From assembly GCF_048128805.1 (NCBI RefSeq), contig NC_136005.1:14831760-14895759 (forward strand): 64,000 nucleotides of DNA, in the 5' to 3' direction. Origin of the DNA: Centroberyx gerrardi (lineage: Eukaryota > Chordata > Actinopteri > Beryciformes > Berycidae). Of the stretch, positions 1-13,800 are shown piece after piece. The notes under the pieces were generated by a model. It was not told the DNA's origin. It saw only the letters and a list, made by a program, of their open reading frames with translations, and did not search any database. Within the stretch, counting starts at the first letter, position 1; the number at the start of each line of letters is the position of its first letter. The translations under genes and the position numbers were made by a program.

Positions 1-287
1 TTGGTTCCTTCCTGGGCCCATGCCAGGATCAGTACAAGCAGGTGTTGCAGTTTAAGAATGGTTCTTTTTTGGATATTTATACCATAATATATAGACAAAT
101 ATTCCATTTGTAATTGCTCTTGCTTTTTTGGGGCAGGCTGAGAAATAAGGCCAGATGATGAAATTTCATTGCATCTGCATTTTTCTGGCTGTGGGAGCAA
201 TTTTCCAGCGGTTGGGAGCCACTGCAGCTAAATCAATGTAAAAGAAACACGGCGTACTAATGCAGATGTGATGCGTCTCCTGTTTAG

Positions 288-3200
288 ACGAGCTGAAGGT
301 GTTCAGAGAGGAGGGGATCTGGAACTACTCCACCATGCTAATGCGAGAGGACCTGGGTGTGCTGCTGCTGGGGGCCAGAGAGGCCATCTACGCCCTGGAC
401 ATCAACAACATCTCTGTCAGGAAGGCCGCAGTAAGAACAGTGTCATGTTTGCTATTGTAAAATACCTGATAAGCACACACACCTGTTATACTGTTAAATA
501 TTAATGTGCTAACTGAAAAGCAAACACACACACTGCTGCTAGAACTGTGTTGATTGGCAAAAGAACTATTAACTATCATTATTAATTATTATAGATTAAA
601 ATTAAATGATTTATTGACCATGTTCTTTTTTTTATTACAGTGGTGAGTTATAGCCATTTCATAAAGGGAATAAGCCACTCAAGGCCGTTCATGTCATGCC
701 TAACAATGTCTCATAGCTGTTCTAAAATGTTGGCTTATTGCTTAAGTATCCAGCTGCTTAAGTATCAGTTGGTAGCTGAAATTCATCAGTCAATATTTCA
801 ACAACCACATATGATTTTAAATGTATAGCTAGTTTGTAAGCAAAGGTCTTGAGATGACTGGTAACTTTCATAGTAACCCATAACGTGCTTTAATTTCATG
901 CCAGCAATCATTTATTTTGTTTGAGTTTTTGTAAAAATGGTGAATATGTGTTTACACCACCCAGCCTTTTACAACAGCTTTGATAAGACTAGAGAATAGT
1001 TGGCCAGTACACATTTGCATGAAGCATTTGGATGAATAGTGGCTCTGTTGGACTCTACTCAGTTGTCTGTTGATTCATTAGTAAATGTTGTCCCACAGGT
1101 AACGGTCCTAACTGAAAACAAACTAGTGTCGTAGCTAGGGTGCGCTCCCTTCTATAGTGGTCTGACAAGTCTTGGCGTTAAGTATACATGTTAGGCAAAC
1201 AGCGAGTTGGGTGAGGGTAAACAGGCTACAGCTAGACTGTCCTCCAGTGGGGTGAGACACTAGTTCGGCATGCTTTGACAAGACACTTCTCCTCTGTTGA
1301 TGCAGGCCTACTGGCGAGTTACCGAGGAGAAACAGAGAGAGTGCACATACAAGGGAAAACATGCTGAGGTTTGTGAAATAATAACAACGTTCACACACAC
1401 ACACACACTCCACCGTGCGTCAACCTCTACTTGTGGTGCGAGGATACAGAACAAGTGGATGACTGTTGACTGAAAGCAGTTTATCTCTGTACATTTGTAA
1501 ATCATTTATATACGAGTGCTTTTTCCTGTTTAAGTCTTTACACAGAGTTCTCTTTGAAGTGCCTTGCTCACGGCTTCTTACCGAATGTCCAAATACAGGC
1601 ATGAGAAGAAAAAGCATATACACAGCCTTGACCTGTGGTCAACAACTCGACTCCATGCAGCTAGTGCAGAGTATCTATCTCTATGTTTGTATTTTTGCGG
1701 CTGAACTAACAAAGCTCTGACCTTGGCACTCTCTCGGCTGTATCTTGTTGCAGGTGGAATGCCGTAACTACATTCGGACCCTGCACACGGTGAACGACAC
1801 TAGAATGTATGTGTGTGGCACAAATGCTTTCAGCCCTACCTGTGATTATATGGTAAGTATAGCATACAGGCTAGTAGGGAGGACTTTGAATGCTATTTCT
1901 AGAGGCAGGAATGGCTGGGATGTTGGTGTTTGTCAGCTGCCAATTGTCTCTCTCTGAATATTTACTATGAAATAGTATTGAGGCATATTCCGTGGCACCT
2001 GCCCTCAGTCCCTCTGTTAGTGTCCTGTGTCTGAGGTGTTGTTCACATCATGTGCTAACATTTGCTGCACATTCACAGCTCCGATGCTACAAATGTTATT
2101 GTCCAAAACCAACATCTTGACAGGCAAGCTGTCTTCTGCGGTGTAATCTAGACATTTGCCCTTTTACATTTACTTTGGTAAATGACACGCCATTGGCTTG
2201 AATGATCTAGTTAAACTAATGTTATGTTGGTTTGTTCCAGTCCTGAATCCTAATAGGCTCGTTCTTTGATCTCTCTCCCTCAACAACTCTTTCTTCCTTT
2301 CTCTTGTTTCTTTCTTTTTCTTTCATTATTTATTTATTTTCTTTCTTTCTTTCTTTCTTTCTTGTTCCGTTTCTTTCTTGTTCAGACGTTTTCTGATGGA
2401 CAGCTGAGTCTGGAGGGAAAGCAGGAGGAGGGAAAGGGGAAGTGTCCCTTTGATCCCTTCCAGAGATACTCCTCCCTCATGGTTGGTGAGTGCCTGATCC
2501 CAGCTCGCTGCCAAAGGAACAAGGAAACCATGCACAGAATACTGTTTAATGTGCAAAGTGCACCAACAGAAAAGATTAGTGCATGATAACTGTGTGCAGA
2601 TTTGAACAGCCACAAGACCTGAGCACCAAATGCTTTAGAAACGTCACCAAGATACACTATTTGCTCTTGCTACTTACTTACTCAACGTATCTACTAATAA
2701 ATCACAAGTAGAGTCAATTGCTTCACTCCATTGGTATTATTAATGGGATATTGTTCCAACATAATCTGAATAATGGAGTTCCAGTAATTTTACCTTATCC
2801 TTTGTTCCCATCCAACAGGAAATGACCTGTATTCTGCTACATCCATCAACTTCTTGGGCTCTGAGCCTGTGGTTCTCCGCAGCTCAGCCTTGGCTCTCCG
2901 CAGCGAGTTTAAGAGCTCTTGGCTCAATGGTGAGAGCTCCTGCTTCAAATGGAGGCAGTGCAGTGGGAACTGGCCATTTAACTTGGGTTTTGTGCTGTAA
3001 TATGCCTAGTTAGTTCTACTTTACAACATCTGAGAGGGAATAGACTGCAGTGGCAGCAGCCGTACTAATGCAGGATACAGTAGATACCTGTAGATGCATG
3101 GGGGAATTATACAAATGCTGCTAATGTAGATAAAAGGGAGCATTTTGAATTGTCTGCACTTGTCCCATGTGTTTATTTCATGTTGTGTGATTTCAGAGCC

Positions 3201-6200
3201 AAACTTTGTCTACATGGACTTTGTGGGAGAGAGTGTCGATAGTCCTGATGGTGATGACGACAAGGTGTATTTGTTCTTCAGTGAGAATGCCATGGAGTAT
3301 AACTTCTACAGCAAACTGGTGGTGTCACGAGTGGCCCGTGTCTGCAAGGTATTTGTAATAGATAAAAAGAATAAGAATAGAAGTAGCTAGTATCTAGCTA
3401 CTATCTAGTAGCCACATTCTGTGCTACTAAATACTTTTAGTATCTCCAGAGACATTGAAACATTTTGTAAATTAATTGAGTTTTTCTGTTGTTTTCAAGG
3501 TTGAATATCTTGGCCAGACAAAGTGATTATTGTCTAAGAATGTGGAAATTTGTGTTTGGCCTCACTATCCCTGTCTGATACAGGTTTGGTTGTTGTGGTT
3601 TAGGGAACATGGGCAGCAGCTGAAATGCATATGACTGAGCAGTCTGTCTCTGTGTTTAGGGGGATATGGGCGGCCAGCGGACGCTGCAGAGGAAATGGAC
3701 GTCGTTCCTGAAAGCTCGTCTGGATTGTTCCTTCCCTGAACCCAGCCTGCCCGCCATTGTCCAGGACGTCTTCCTGCTGAAGCACCAGGACTGGAGGAAG
3801 AGCGTCTTCTACGCTGTCTTCACTCCGCAGTCGTACGTACTTACAGTCGAATCCTGTGCTTTTATGGTTCAGGGGGATTGTTGACGCAGGGTGGCATAGG
3901 AAGTAAACTGAGCTGTCAATTTTACATGACAGCAAATGCATCTACATACAAACTTAATAGCTATTCAGTTACAAGGAACATTTATGCCCCCATATTGAGA
4001 TGAAAAAGATACAAATATTGCTCAAAAAACGATTGATTCTGTACAAAAAGTTTGAAATAATGTCCATTTGTCTATTTCGTTGTGATGATCGCAATATAAG
4101 GTAGTATTTTACAGGCAATATTCTTATTTGATTGATAAGAATGATTGATCAATTCAAGACTTAAAAATGTATGCTCTAATAATACAAACAAAATGAAATA
4201 ATTTGTCTGAGTGTATGACTGATTGATTTGATGTTACCAGGGGCTCATCTGACATGTCTGCAGTGTGTGCGTTCAGTGTGTCTGCCATTAGAGAGATTTT
4301 CAATGAGGGGAAGTTTAAGACACCTGTTGCCGTGGAGACATCTCATGTCAAGTGGGTGATGTACACTGGAGAACTGCCCGTCCCCAGACCAGGAACTGTG
4401 AGTCTAAAAAATACTTTACTGTGGTTTCTGCAGCACTACAGACAGAATTCATATTGGTTATCCACATACCTATGGTAAATACAAACACATTACCCTTGAA
4501 AAACTCACAGTTCAAAATTGTGGTCTTGTATTTCAGTGTATCAACGATGCGACACGTTCAATGGGGATGAGTCGCTCTCTGGACCTTCCTGACAAAACGC
4601 TCCAGTTCATCAGAGACCGCCCCCTCATGGACGAGGCTGTCCGGCCTCTGACAGGCGGGCCGCTGCTGGTCAAGAAGGGGGCCGTGTTGACTCGCATCGT
4701 AGTGGACAGTGTGTTGGCGCTGGACGGAGAGAGATATCCTGTCATGTTCATCGGCACTGGTAAATATTGTGATATCTGATGCAAAATAGGTGCAGTTTTA
4801 CCAAGAAGGCCTGGTGAAAATAATGAGTAAACAGGGAAAGGAGACGCCTAACAGAACTGGTGGTGGAGATAAAATAAAATGAGCTTCTTCCTTAGCTTAG
4901 TTTGCTGTGTGTGTGTTCTGGTTAAATAAACTTATACCTAAGCTTTTAATAGCCACCACTAGCTTCATTTAATTAGTACCTTTTCATTTGCACACATATG
5001 AACTACAGTGTTCATAATGGTTAATGAGGGGGTATATATCAAGGCTGTGATCATGTGTTTGTGTAATGCGTTTATTATATGATTATTAGATCGAAACTGT
5101 ACTTTTTGTTGCCCCTTGATAGAAAACGGTTATGTTCAGAAGGCCGTCAACTACGCTGGAGAAATGTTCATCATTGAGGAGATTCAGCTGTATGATAACT
5201 CTCAGCCTGTCAGCACCCTGCGCCTCTCATCCAGCAAGGTAATTATTGATAGGTGCAGTATGACATAATGGTTTGTTAACCCATCTTTATTCAGGTCAGA
5301 TATGCTTATGACTGCCGTTCATACTGTATACATCACCATAATGATTTCCCTAGATCAAAGACAAGTTAAAGCATAAACACTTGCCAGTGTTATACTTGGC
5401 AAATATTTTATAATAAGCTTCAGTCTCAGTTTATGTCTCAATTTGAATATATTGTCACTTAATTGTCATTAACAGGCAGTAAAGAGGGTTCATTGTTAAT
5501 ACAGGTGAGACTCATTTGGTGTATTTCCTTGTGTGTGTGTGTGTGTGTGTGCGGATATAGGGCCAACTGTATGCAGGTTCAGAGTTCGGTGCTGTCCAGA
5601 TGCCGGTCAGCAACTGTAGCCGCTATGCCACTTGTGCGGACTGTATCCTGTCCCGGGACCCTTACTGTGCCTGGGACTTCTCCGCTGACCGGTGCTCCTC
5701 AGTCCACAGCTTAGCCTCCTCCTCAGAAAATGCAATCCAGAGTCTAAAGGAGGGCGATGTCTCACAATGTCCTCAACCAGGTAAATTCATTTACAGCATT
5801 CGCATGTAAATGAATCATTTATTTGTTTTACCTGGGTAGAGTTCTTATCCAAAACAGCCTTCCAACCCTCTTATCTATCAGTACTCGTTGAGACCAACCT
5901 TTGTGTGTGTGTGTGTGTGTGTGTGTTTCAGACCCAGTAGCAGCTGTAGACTTTACCCTAGTTCCGGAGAACAACATTCAGCTGCCTTGCCAGCCGGACT
6001 CCAACTTGGCGCAGGTCCACTGGCGTTTCTCTGACCAAACACTTCACTCCAACAACAAATACTACATCTACAGCGGCGGCCTCCTCATTCTGAACGCCTC
6101 GGAGTCAGACGCAGGCCTGTATACCTGCGACTCACTAGAGCAGGTCAGCAGCAGAATATACAACCGGACCTTGGCGGTTTATCGTTTACAGCCCCACACT

Positions 6201-6695
6201 GAGCCGGGAGCGGGGGACGTGCCGACCGTTGGCAATGAGGTGACAAATTCCTCAGACTCTATTCACAGTCAGCATACGGCTGCACCGGGGCTGATCCCAG
6301 ACCCGGGGGGCGAGGACCCTCTGCCTCCGGAGAATCAAAGCGAGGCCAGCAGCATTGTGGGTTTAAAGGTGGCGGTGGTGCTGCTGTCGCTGCTGTCTCT
6401 CTCCCTGACCGCTGTTGTGCTGTGGAACTTGAGCAGAGGACGTTTTGTATGCTTTAAGATTCCGCAGAGCTCCAGCGAAAGCGAGGGGAAAAGGCACTCG
6501 GCTGAATACGTGCACATTCAGAACAGAACTTCAGAGATTAAGCTCCTGGGGCCTGAGTCCGGGAGACCTTGCAGTGCCAACAATAATCACTCTGCTGTGG
6601 ACTTCAAAGGGAACGGGGAGCACCACTTCACACCCATGGCCAACATTTCAAGTCTGGATGGTCTGGGATACATAAATGATGAGTCAGAGATTTGA
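288..6695 (+). CDS. Class-4 semaphorin, 5'-truncated by window edge (sema4-like, perhaps sema4e)
   Basis: Twelve exons splice in one frame: 288-430, 1306-1368, 1754-1852, 2386-2485, 2819-2929, 3197-3348, 3660-3832, 4241-4397, 4537-4759, 5123-5238, 5561-5780, 5932-6695. They encode about 772 aa; the signal peptide and first ~50 residues lie upstream of the window. Residues ~1-455 are a Sema propeller (opening [17 protein letters not shown]). A cysteine-rich PSI domain follows ([20 protein letters not shown]), then one Ig-like domain (LPCQ...DAGLYTCDS, ~530-600). A transmembrane helix at ~661-685 starts [14 protein letters not shown], with a cytoplasmic tail of ~86 residues ending ESEI. The order Sema-PSI-Ig-TM defines class 4 (class 6 lacks Ig, class 7 is GPI-anchored). 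Class-4 proteins are membrane-bound ligands for plexins in axon guidance, angiogenesis and immune contact. The C-terminal S-x-I fits a class I PDZ ligand, as known for Sema4B/C. The exact paralogue cannot be fixed from the sequence alone; sema4e is a guess. Confidence 0.93.
5531..5552. repeat. (GT)n before semaphorin exon 5561
   Basis: Eleven GT units end 8 bases before the exon that begins at 5561, inside the region normally used for the branch point and pyrimidine tract. Confidence 0.9.
5902..5927. repeat. (TG)n before semaphorin exon 5932
   Basis: Thirteen TG units lie directly before the TTTCAG acceptor of the last semaphorin exon. Confidence 0.9.
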
Positions 6696-8300
6696 CTCTG
6701 CTGAGACACGTAATTTAAACCGAGGCCTACGACGATGCACAAATTTTCTTCCTATAGGGAGCAGTGCCTCGAAAACTGGATGAGCCTGGTTCTCGCCTCA
6801 TAAACTCCTTGAATGGTGTCATGCTTGTCCTTACCCTGTATAGTATAACACTGACAATTTCCTAGACTAGGGTCCACCACTTTCTATATCATTTCCTCAC
6901 TCTCTAATCAGGCAGCTGATGTACTTTAAAGACTTTTTTTTAGAAGATTTCTGGTTGGATAGTCACTCCAGGAAATTGTGGAAAAGTCTGTTTTTTTATA
7001 TACATGTTTTTTTGTATAGTACTTGTGTTATGAATATACTTTAATTTGTGTAATATATTCTGTACAGCCATGACATTTTTCAATTACTATTTATTTGACT
7101 TAATGTGAGGTTTTTATTTCAGCAATCAAGTACTTGTGATCAAAGTTTTGTAAATAGGCTCAGCAGCAATGAACAAGTGACACTTTGACCTCTAATTTCC
7201 AGGGACATTTCATTTTATGGACGGTTTATTGTAAGGCAACATTCATCAGTCATGGATTGCACATTGTTCAGTCTTTGACTGTGTTAATGATCAATAGCCC
7301 TTGCTAGTCTTTTTTCCTGGCGTCTGTTAAAAAAACGGATTACCAAGGTGCTCTGAAAAACTTTTGAATTTCACCATTTAAATGCCATTTCTAGTCCCAA
7401 GAGATTTATCTCTGTTAGTGAAAATTGACCTCTGTCTCCCATAACAAGAAATAAGAGAGAAGAGATCCTTCCACTCTTATGTGTTATGTCACTGATATAC
7501 ATTACCATAGAGAATGGACTGGAAAAGACTGCTAAGGTGACTGTGACAGTGTAACCAGGATGATCTTCCAGGTGTACAGCTACACTTCAGATTTCAGACA
7601 TATAGCACTACTGTGAAATAGGCAAAAATTCATCTGGGTGTAGAAGTCTGGGAGTACAAGTCTGTTGATGAATCAACTCTGTGCATGAGAGAGACATCAC
7701 GGATAAGAGTCTTGGCTCTGTGGTTTCTAGCTTTAGGAAATACTTTCCAAAATACCGATTGGAACGCCCAAGTCCACAAGAATAATAAGTGAAGCGAGTG
7801 TTATTCTCCTTCGAGATGAAAAGCATTATTGGGAGCTTGAGGAGTTTCTAGTGTTCAGTAATGATTAGCTTCTCTCTAGAACAGCCAGGAAAGTCATTTT
7901 TTAGTAATGTCAGAGGGCTACTGGGCATGCTCATTACCATGCTTTTTGGAGCAGATACTCCTCTGGTCTGTGTGGGTGATGCAACAACAAAAACACCCTA
8001 ACTGTGCATTTACCTCAGACCTGTTTGTTTTTGTTGAAAAACTCTGCAGCTCTGAGACTAAACTAAATTACAGGAATGTGGCCTGAATCTCCTCTGTGTT
8101 TTTCACAAACTCTGTCATTACCAACAGCACTCAGTGCCGCCTTATATTTCATGTAAACTGAGCAGATATGGTGGGGTTAAAGTGGGTTTTCCCTCAATTT
8201 TTCCAACAGTGCAGTATTAAGTTATAAGTGTAGAGTTGTCAAGAACTAAAGTTGGGTTATGTATTGGTCTTGTCAGGTAAGCTAATAAAACATTGCAAGT
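6696..8300 (+). other. Probable 3' UTR of the semaphorin gene
   Basis: After the TGA at 6693-6695 the sequence is AT-rich and has no credible coding exon. The first canonical AATAAA downstream on this strand that I noted is at 8284-8289, so a UTR of about 1.6 kb is plausible. An earlier variant signal could shorten it. The 72-aa reading frame on the other strand (7608-7826) resembles nothing and is not taken as a gene. Confidence 0.45.
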
Positions 8301-10572
8301 AGAATAATTGCAAAGAATATGCTATTTGTAATTGCGTTCCAGCATACTGTACTTTGAAAAGTTAACTTTCATGTTCAGGATAAGCCTATTTACAGCGGGA
8401 AATTAACACCAGCCAACCTCTGTTTCCAGGTTCTTTGTTTCTAAAAAGGCAGTCGGCTAGTTAAACAGTGAAAGTGGCTGGTGAGTTTCAGAAGCCACCT
8501 GTCAATGTGTATGAACACTGTGGACAAAAAAAGTTTCCTGACCTGGGTACAATCATATTGAAGTTGAGCTTAATGTTCGTATATAATAGTATGGAAATTT
8601 ATGCAAATCTAACCCTTAAAAATTCTGCCGTGCTACTGTGAAATGGGCTTCGCTGACACTGTAACTTGACTGGATAGTAATATGGACTGTCTGAAAAATG
8701 TTGCCTCTTTGGGTTTATAAATCTTGTCAAATATATCATTGAATTTTATACTGTTATGTTTGTGGCTTTTCTTTCTGAATTTGAACCCAGACTCTACGCT
8801 ATTATACAAACAATCATTCCTGCTCATCAACCAGGCCAGACACACTGTGTGAATAAGAATGTTTACTGAAATGTTCGGTCATATTTAAAGGTTAGTTTGA
8901 CATTTCATCCACATATCCATGAATATTTTGTCACTTATCAAATAACAAACATTAGAGAAAAGAAATCAAAATACTTGTATTGGCAGTCAGCCATGAAGGA
9001 CACTTTTGTAGCAAGAAAAGAAAAATCACGGCAGGCACCTCAATGATCCAGCTTCGACTGGATCATTGAGCCGAAATGAAGATTAGATGACCTGTTGCAT
9101 TACCTGCACAAAAAGTCACATTCACTGGTTTTACTACTGGTCACTCCTGTAAACAATCAAACCAGTGATTTTTAATAGGAGTGACCAGTAGTAAATCAAC
9201 TCAGTTGATTTGTAATGAGAGTAAATTAGTCCTGTAAATTGAATATTAGGCTGCACTTAAACACAGTCTGTGACTACATTTACATGCAAGACACCACTGG
9301 ATTCGCTATTAAATTGTATGTGGCATCACAATTTTTGGTAGTTTCAATCAGCCAATTGGGTTGTTCTAGTCTGTTTATAGTGATTACATGAGGTCAATTC
9401 ATTTGGACTGAGAGAAAATGAATCCTAGTAAAATCTGCATGTAAGCATAGTCACTAAACACAATACTTCAGTCTATCTGGGGGGAAAGTGAAATGACTGG
9501 GACACTGACAAGAGATAAGTAGGTGCTTTCACGGCCGGGCACTGACCACCAAAAGCAAACAGAGGAGCTTTGAAAGTAGAGAAACTGTCAGTGTGCAGCG
9601 TGAGAAACACACTGAAGCAGCCAGAGCACCCAAAGCAACTGCTTTGGGTGTGACTTTTGGCAGAATTGAAATAATGGAAAGAGGCAAGTGTTTTGGCACA
9701 TCAGTGCACAGAAATCAGGAGGAGGATTATGCACTATCTACTTTTGAAGTGTTCACACATTGCTTCACTGAAGCATAGTCCAGTTAAACAATAAAGCAGC
9801 ATCTGTTAAGGCGAGTGTCAAGCAAGACATTTTCCACATGCAAAATCTGCACGCAATATTAAGGCGCATTTCAAGAAATAATAGCCAAAGCAGACAAGCA
9901 TTGAGACATCAAGCATAAGGTATCAAAAATAAACTGAGGTGCCGCCATAGTATACATAATACACAGAAAAAAACTGTCACCAGATTAAAATCGTGCAGTT
10001 TACAGACTTTCCTTTCTCTAGCCGCAAAAGAAAACCCCTGGGCTTCAGCCTTTTTCAGCATACTACAATTCCTAGCATGCAGTTGTGGCAGTACATGAAG
10101 CACTGCTCTCCTATAAAGGTCCATAAGGCACACGCCTTTCACACACACACACTGGTATCCTCAAATAGTTGCTACTCTTTTTAATAGTTTCCAATTATAG
10201 TATATTTACAAAATAGTACATCTTCCTAAACAAATTTCTTCTTGGATAAAATTGTATTTCTCTCTGTGCCTCTTGTAAAAGTGAAAGAATGGGATTCATT
10301 TTGATGAGCTACATGTAAACGTAGGTGAAATGGAATGGCATATTTTGAAGATAACCCTCCTCCACAGTTGTAAGGCTTAAATGAGCTTCACTGAAGAAGC
10401 TCTTTGTTTCATTCTCTTCTTTCAGCACTCCTCTCTTTTATAAATCTTCTCACTCAAAAAAGTACAGCAATGCATTTTGTAAAATTATAGTGTAGCGAAC
10501 AAGTGTTCAGCTCTCTTGTGCACCACAGAATTGGCCAGCTCTCTGTCTCCATCTGGAGGCGTTTCGCAGGTA
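8301..10572. other. Intergenic interval and scamp4 3' UTR
   Basis: No coding exon is seen between the semaphorin 3' UTR and the scamp4 stop codon at 10573. The part nearest scamp4 should be its 3' UTR, transcribed leftwards. A variant poly(A) signal (ATTAAA on the minus strand) sits at 10180-10185, giving a UTR of about 390 nt. That site is tentative because no canonical AATAAA was found nearby on that strand. Confidence 0.4.
9039..9211. repeat. Cluster of short inverted repeats
   Basis: Four inverted repeats lie within 175 bp. A 13-bp perfect stem (CTCAATGATCCAG, 9039-9051 with 9058-9070) has a 6-base loop. A 10-bp pair (TCACTGGTTT 9122-9131 with 9159-9168) interleaves with a 19-bp perfect pair (9130-9148 with 9177-9195, core CTACTGGTCACTCCT). 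A 9-bp pair (AAATCAACT/AGTTGATTT) spans 9193-9211. The surrounding 8300-10180 interval has no exon that I can recognise. The cluster may be the core of a decayed foldback MITE; no target-site duplication was identified. Confidence 0.6.
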
Positions 10573-10785
10573 TCACCAGTGACTGTTGTCGGGGTAGCTG
10601 GGCACTGCGGCAGGGTACTGGGGCAGACTCGGGCCCTGGGCCGTTTGACCAACTGCATTGAACCCCGCTTCCCTCACGGGCGCACTCTTCCACGCTCCAG
10701 TGCTCCACTCCTCCTGAGCACGCTCAAAGCTCCCGCCGCCGCCACGGTACAGTCTGTGCACCTGCCGGATGCAGAGATTCATAGA

Positions 10786-10822
<37 letters not shown>

Positions 10823-13800
10823 CAATATGCTTTCAAGTGTCTGCGTGTGTGTGTGCACGTTCATATGCGTGAGGGACAGAATTTAAGTGCGGGTGTGTGT
10901 GATTAAGTGCGTGCACTTTGCTGTGTGTGTGTTGGACTCACCCTGATGAGAATCAGTCCCATTAAAACAGTCACCAGAGTGAAGAGCAGAGTTGTGATAA
11001 GCATCACTATACCGGAGCCCACGTTGTAGCTGAAAAACCTCACTGTCGCAATCCAGCCACTTTAGCGTGTGGGTGAGAGTGGGGTGGGGTAGTAGGGGTT
11101 AGTGCACTGTATGCCATTAGCAAACTGGATTAAATACAAATATCCAAAGTTCTTTATGAAGTCATGAAGCAGTGCAGTGAGGAAACTGATGTAGTGACAA
11201 AATGCTTTACAGCGTATGATAAAAGTGTAACTTCTCTTATCATTCTTAACTTAACTTATGATGATCGGTGTTCTACAAGAAGGTAGAAAAGGTTGAGAAA
11301 GTAATACAAAACTCGTAAAGAAAACATGAACCTCTTGCACGACAATTAAGTTTGGATATTATTCCTACACAAATGTAAACATATTAGAATACATTTGTAT
11401 CCCTTAACTTAATGTGTGTGCAGGGATAGTGGTTCTCTTCTGATTTAGCCGATGTAAAAGGCTGTAATCCCTGACAGAAAGCACCTACCACCGTGCAGAA
11501 ACTCATCTCTTGTGCTATGAAACTAAAATGAGCGACACAGAAACCTGGCCTGGAAGTTAGAGGAATGGGAGATGAGGGAGAGCAGGCGTGTCAATGTGAT
11601 TATTAGAGTTTCAGTGAATTAGACTCACTACCTCCAACAGTAATCTCTGGCATCCCAGAACCCCCCTCCTCTATATCCCTATTCAGCACCCATCAGACCT
11701 ACACTACAATTTAAATTACATGGGTGCTGCACCTACACATAGAGCGCTGTGGACGGCGTATGACGACCAAATCCTGTTACCATTGCAATGCCATCATGTG
11801 ATAAATTACGGGCTCTATCGGTTTCCATACTTTGGGTCTCAACTGGTGTCCTTTTCTTTCAGCCACTTGTTGCATTGTTTGGCTGTTTTTAGCACCTGAC
11901 ATAAACTGGAAGGCAACATGGCCACAAATTCAAAGTTGAATGTAGGTTTGGGGGAGGATCAACTCACCAAGTTCCCCAGTCAGAGATGCCTATAGTCTGG
12001 ATGAGGGTCAAGATACACTGAAGGAAGAAGATGAAGAAGAAGGCCATGAAGTTGAAAGAGCTGTCAGCCCTATTAACAAAAAGAGAAAGTGAGAATACAA
12101 AGCGATAAAAAAAGAAAACAAACTTACAGTAGTGATTGCACAGGGTTTCTAACTGTGTCAGGAGCAATTTGCTTCCTCCCAACGGTTGCTAACATGTGGA
12201 TACAAATTTGGGTCAAACTGGCAACACATCCACAACTGAACAAGATGAAGGCTACTCATATGATCAAACCACAGAAAACAATTTTCTGACTAACCAAGAC
12301 AGATGCAAGCACAGATCATGGAACTAGAGGCCGCGGGACACAGAACAATCATTTTCCATTTCCTCTCCTCACATTCACAGTTTTTAAAACTGTTTTTTCA
12401 TCTCTTTTCACCAACAGGACCAGTCATTCTACTGAGGCTGCATTTACAAGCGTTTGCACAGCTGTGCTCCCATAACAGCAAAGGTCAAACATGAATCAGA
12501 GCGATATGATGATATGAAACCAGGGAGGAGGCGGCGGGCTAGAACTTGAAAAGTTGAGGATATTGATGGCTGGAATTTGATTCTAAAATCTGAATTTAAA
12601 AAAAATAATAATAGTGATTACAGATAATACTAATTCTTTAGTTAAAAGTAACCTGAGCTGATATGAAATGATGGGTGGATAGTTTGTCACAGAACAGGCG
12701 TAATTAGATGTTTAGCTATCTGACAACCACACTCTACTACCATAAGCCTTAAGCAAACAAACGCTTAGAGTAATGAGATTAATTATTCTGGGTAACAAGA
12801 TTAACTGTATTGTCATTCACCTGAAAGCCTTGTAGAGTGGTCTGAACCAGCAGGTGTAACTACAGGGGCTGAAGAGGATGAGCCAGAGCAGGGAGAAGCC
12901 AAAGTTGGTGGCGCTGCCGCCTCCAGCCCACCAGGCAATACATGAGATCACATTCATACACAGTGTGCCTGAATACACTGCAGAGGAGAGGAGAAAAGGT
13001 GAGAGATGAAAGGAAGAGGGAAGAGAGGGAAGATGAGAAGAGAAGAGAAGAGGAGAGAAGAGAAGAGTAGAGGAGATGAGAGGAGAGGAGAGGACAGGAG
13101 AGGAGAGGAGAGGAGAAGAGAGGAGTTCAATGGCAGTAATGAAAATTCTTTGAGACTTCACAGTGGAGAGGAAAAATGTGTCTTCTACACAGAAAATTCA
13201 TAGACATCCAAAGCCAAAGGCAGAAAATGCATGGGAAATCACTCACTCATCCAAAGAATGTAGACTTTGCGCACCAACTGCTGGTGAGGTGCAGGAATTT
13301 CCTCCTCAATGTTCTGGTAAAAGCACGGCTTGATTCTCAGGAACTGAGGCAGCGGAGGGAAGTTATTCACCCGTTCTAAAAGAGGAAGAAAAATATTGCT
13401 TATCACTGCATGTCAAAGAGTTATCTCAAGACATAGTATTCATTTTTATTAATGATCAGAATATTTGTATTTACACAGAACCAAAAACGATTACAATGCA
13501 CTTTACAGATGTAAAACTAAAATAAAATATCCATAAATTGAAAAATGAAGCAAAATGAAAGACTTTAATGATGACACTGTATTTCCTTTCTGGGGAGAGT
13601 TTATATTTCTAGGAGCCCTGATGCCAAAGGCCTGATCACTATAATGGACTTTATAATTGAAATAATTATAATTTCAAAGTAAACAATAATGCATGAATCA
13701 ATCAAACAATCAATAAGCAATCCCCAATAAATACTGAATAAAGACATCAAAACTAGAGTGGTATGGTCTCTTATCTTTTAGCACCAGTTAATGATGTGGA

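Noticed and set aside
12817-13203. Overlapping frames of RREEK and LLSSPL type on both strands
   Set aside because: Products of the GGAGA satellite; only 12821-12977 (minus) is coding.
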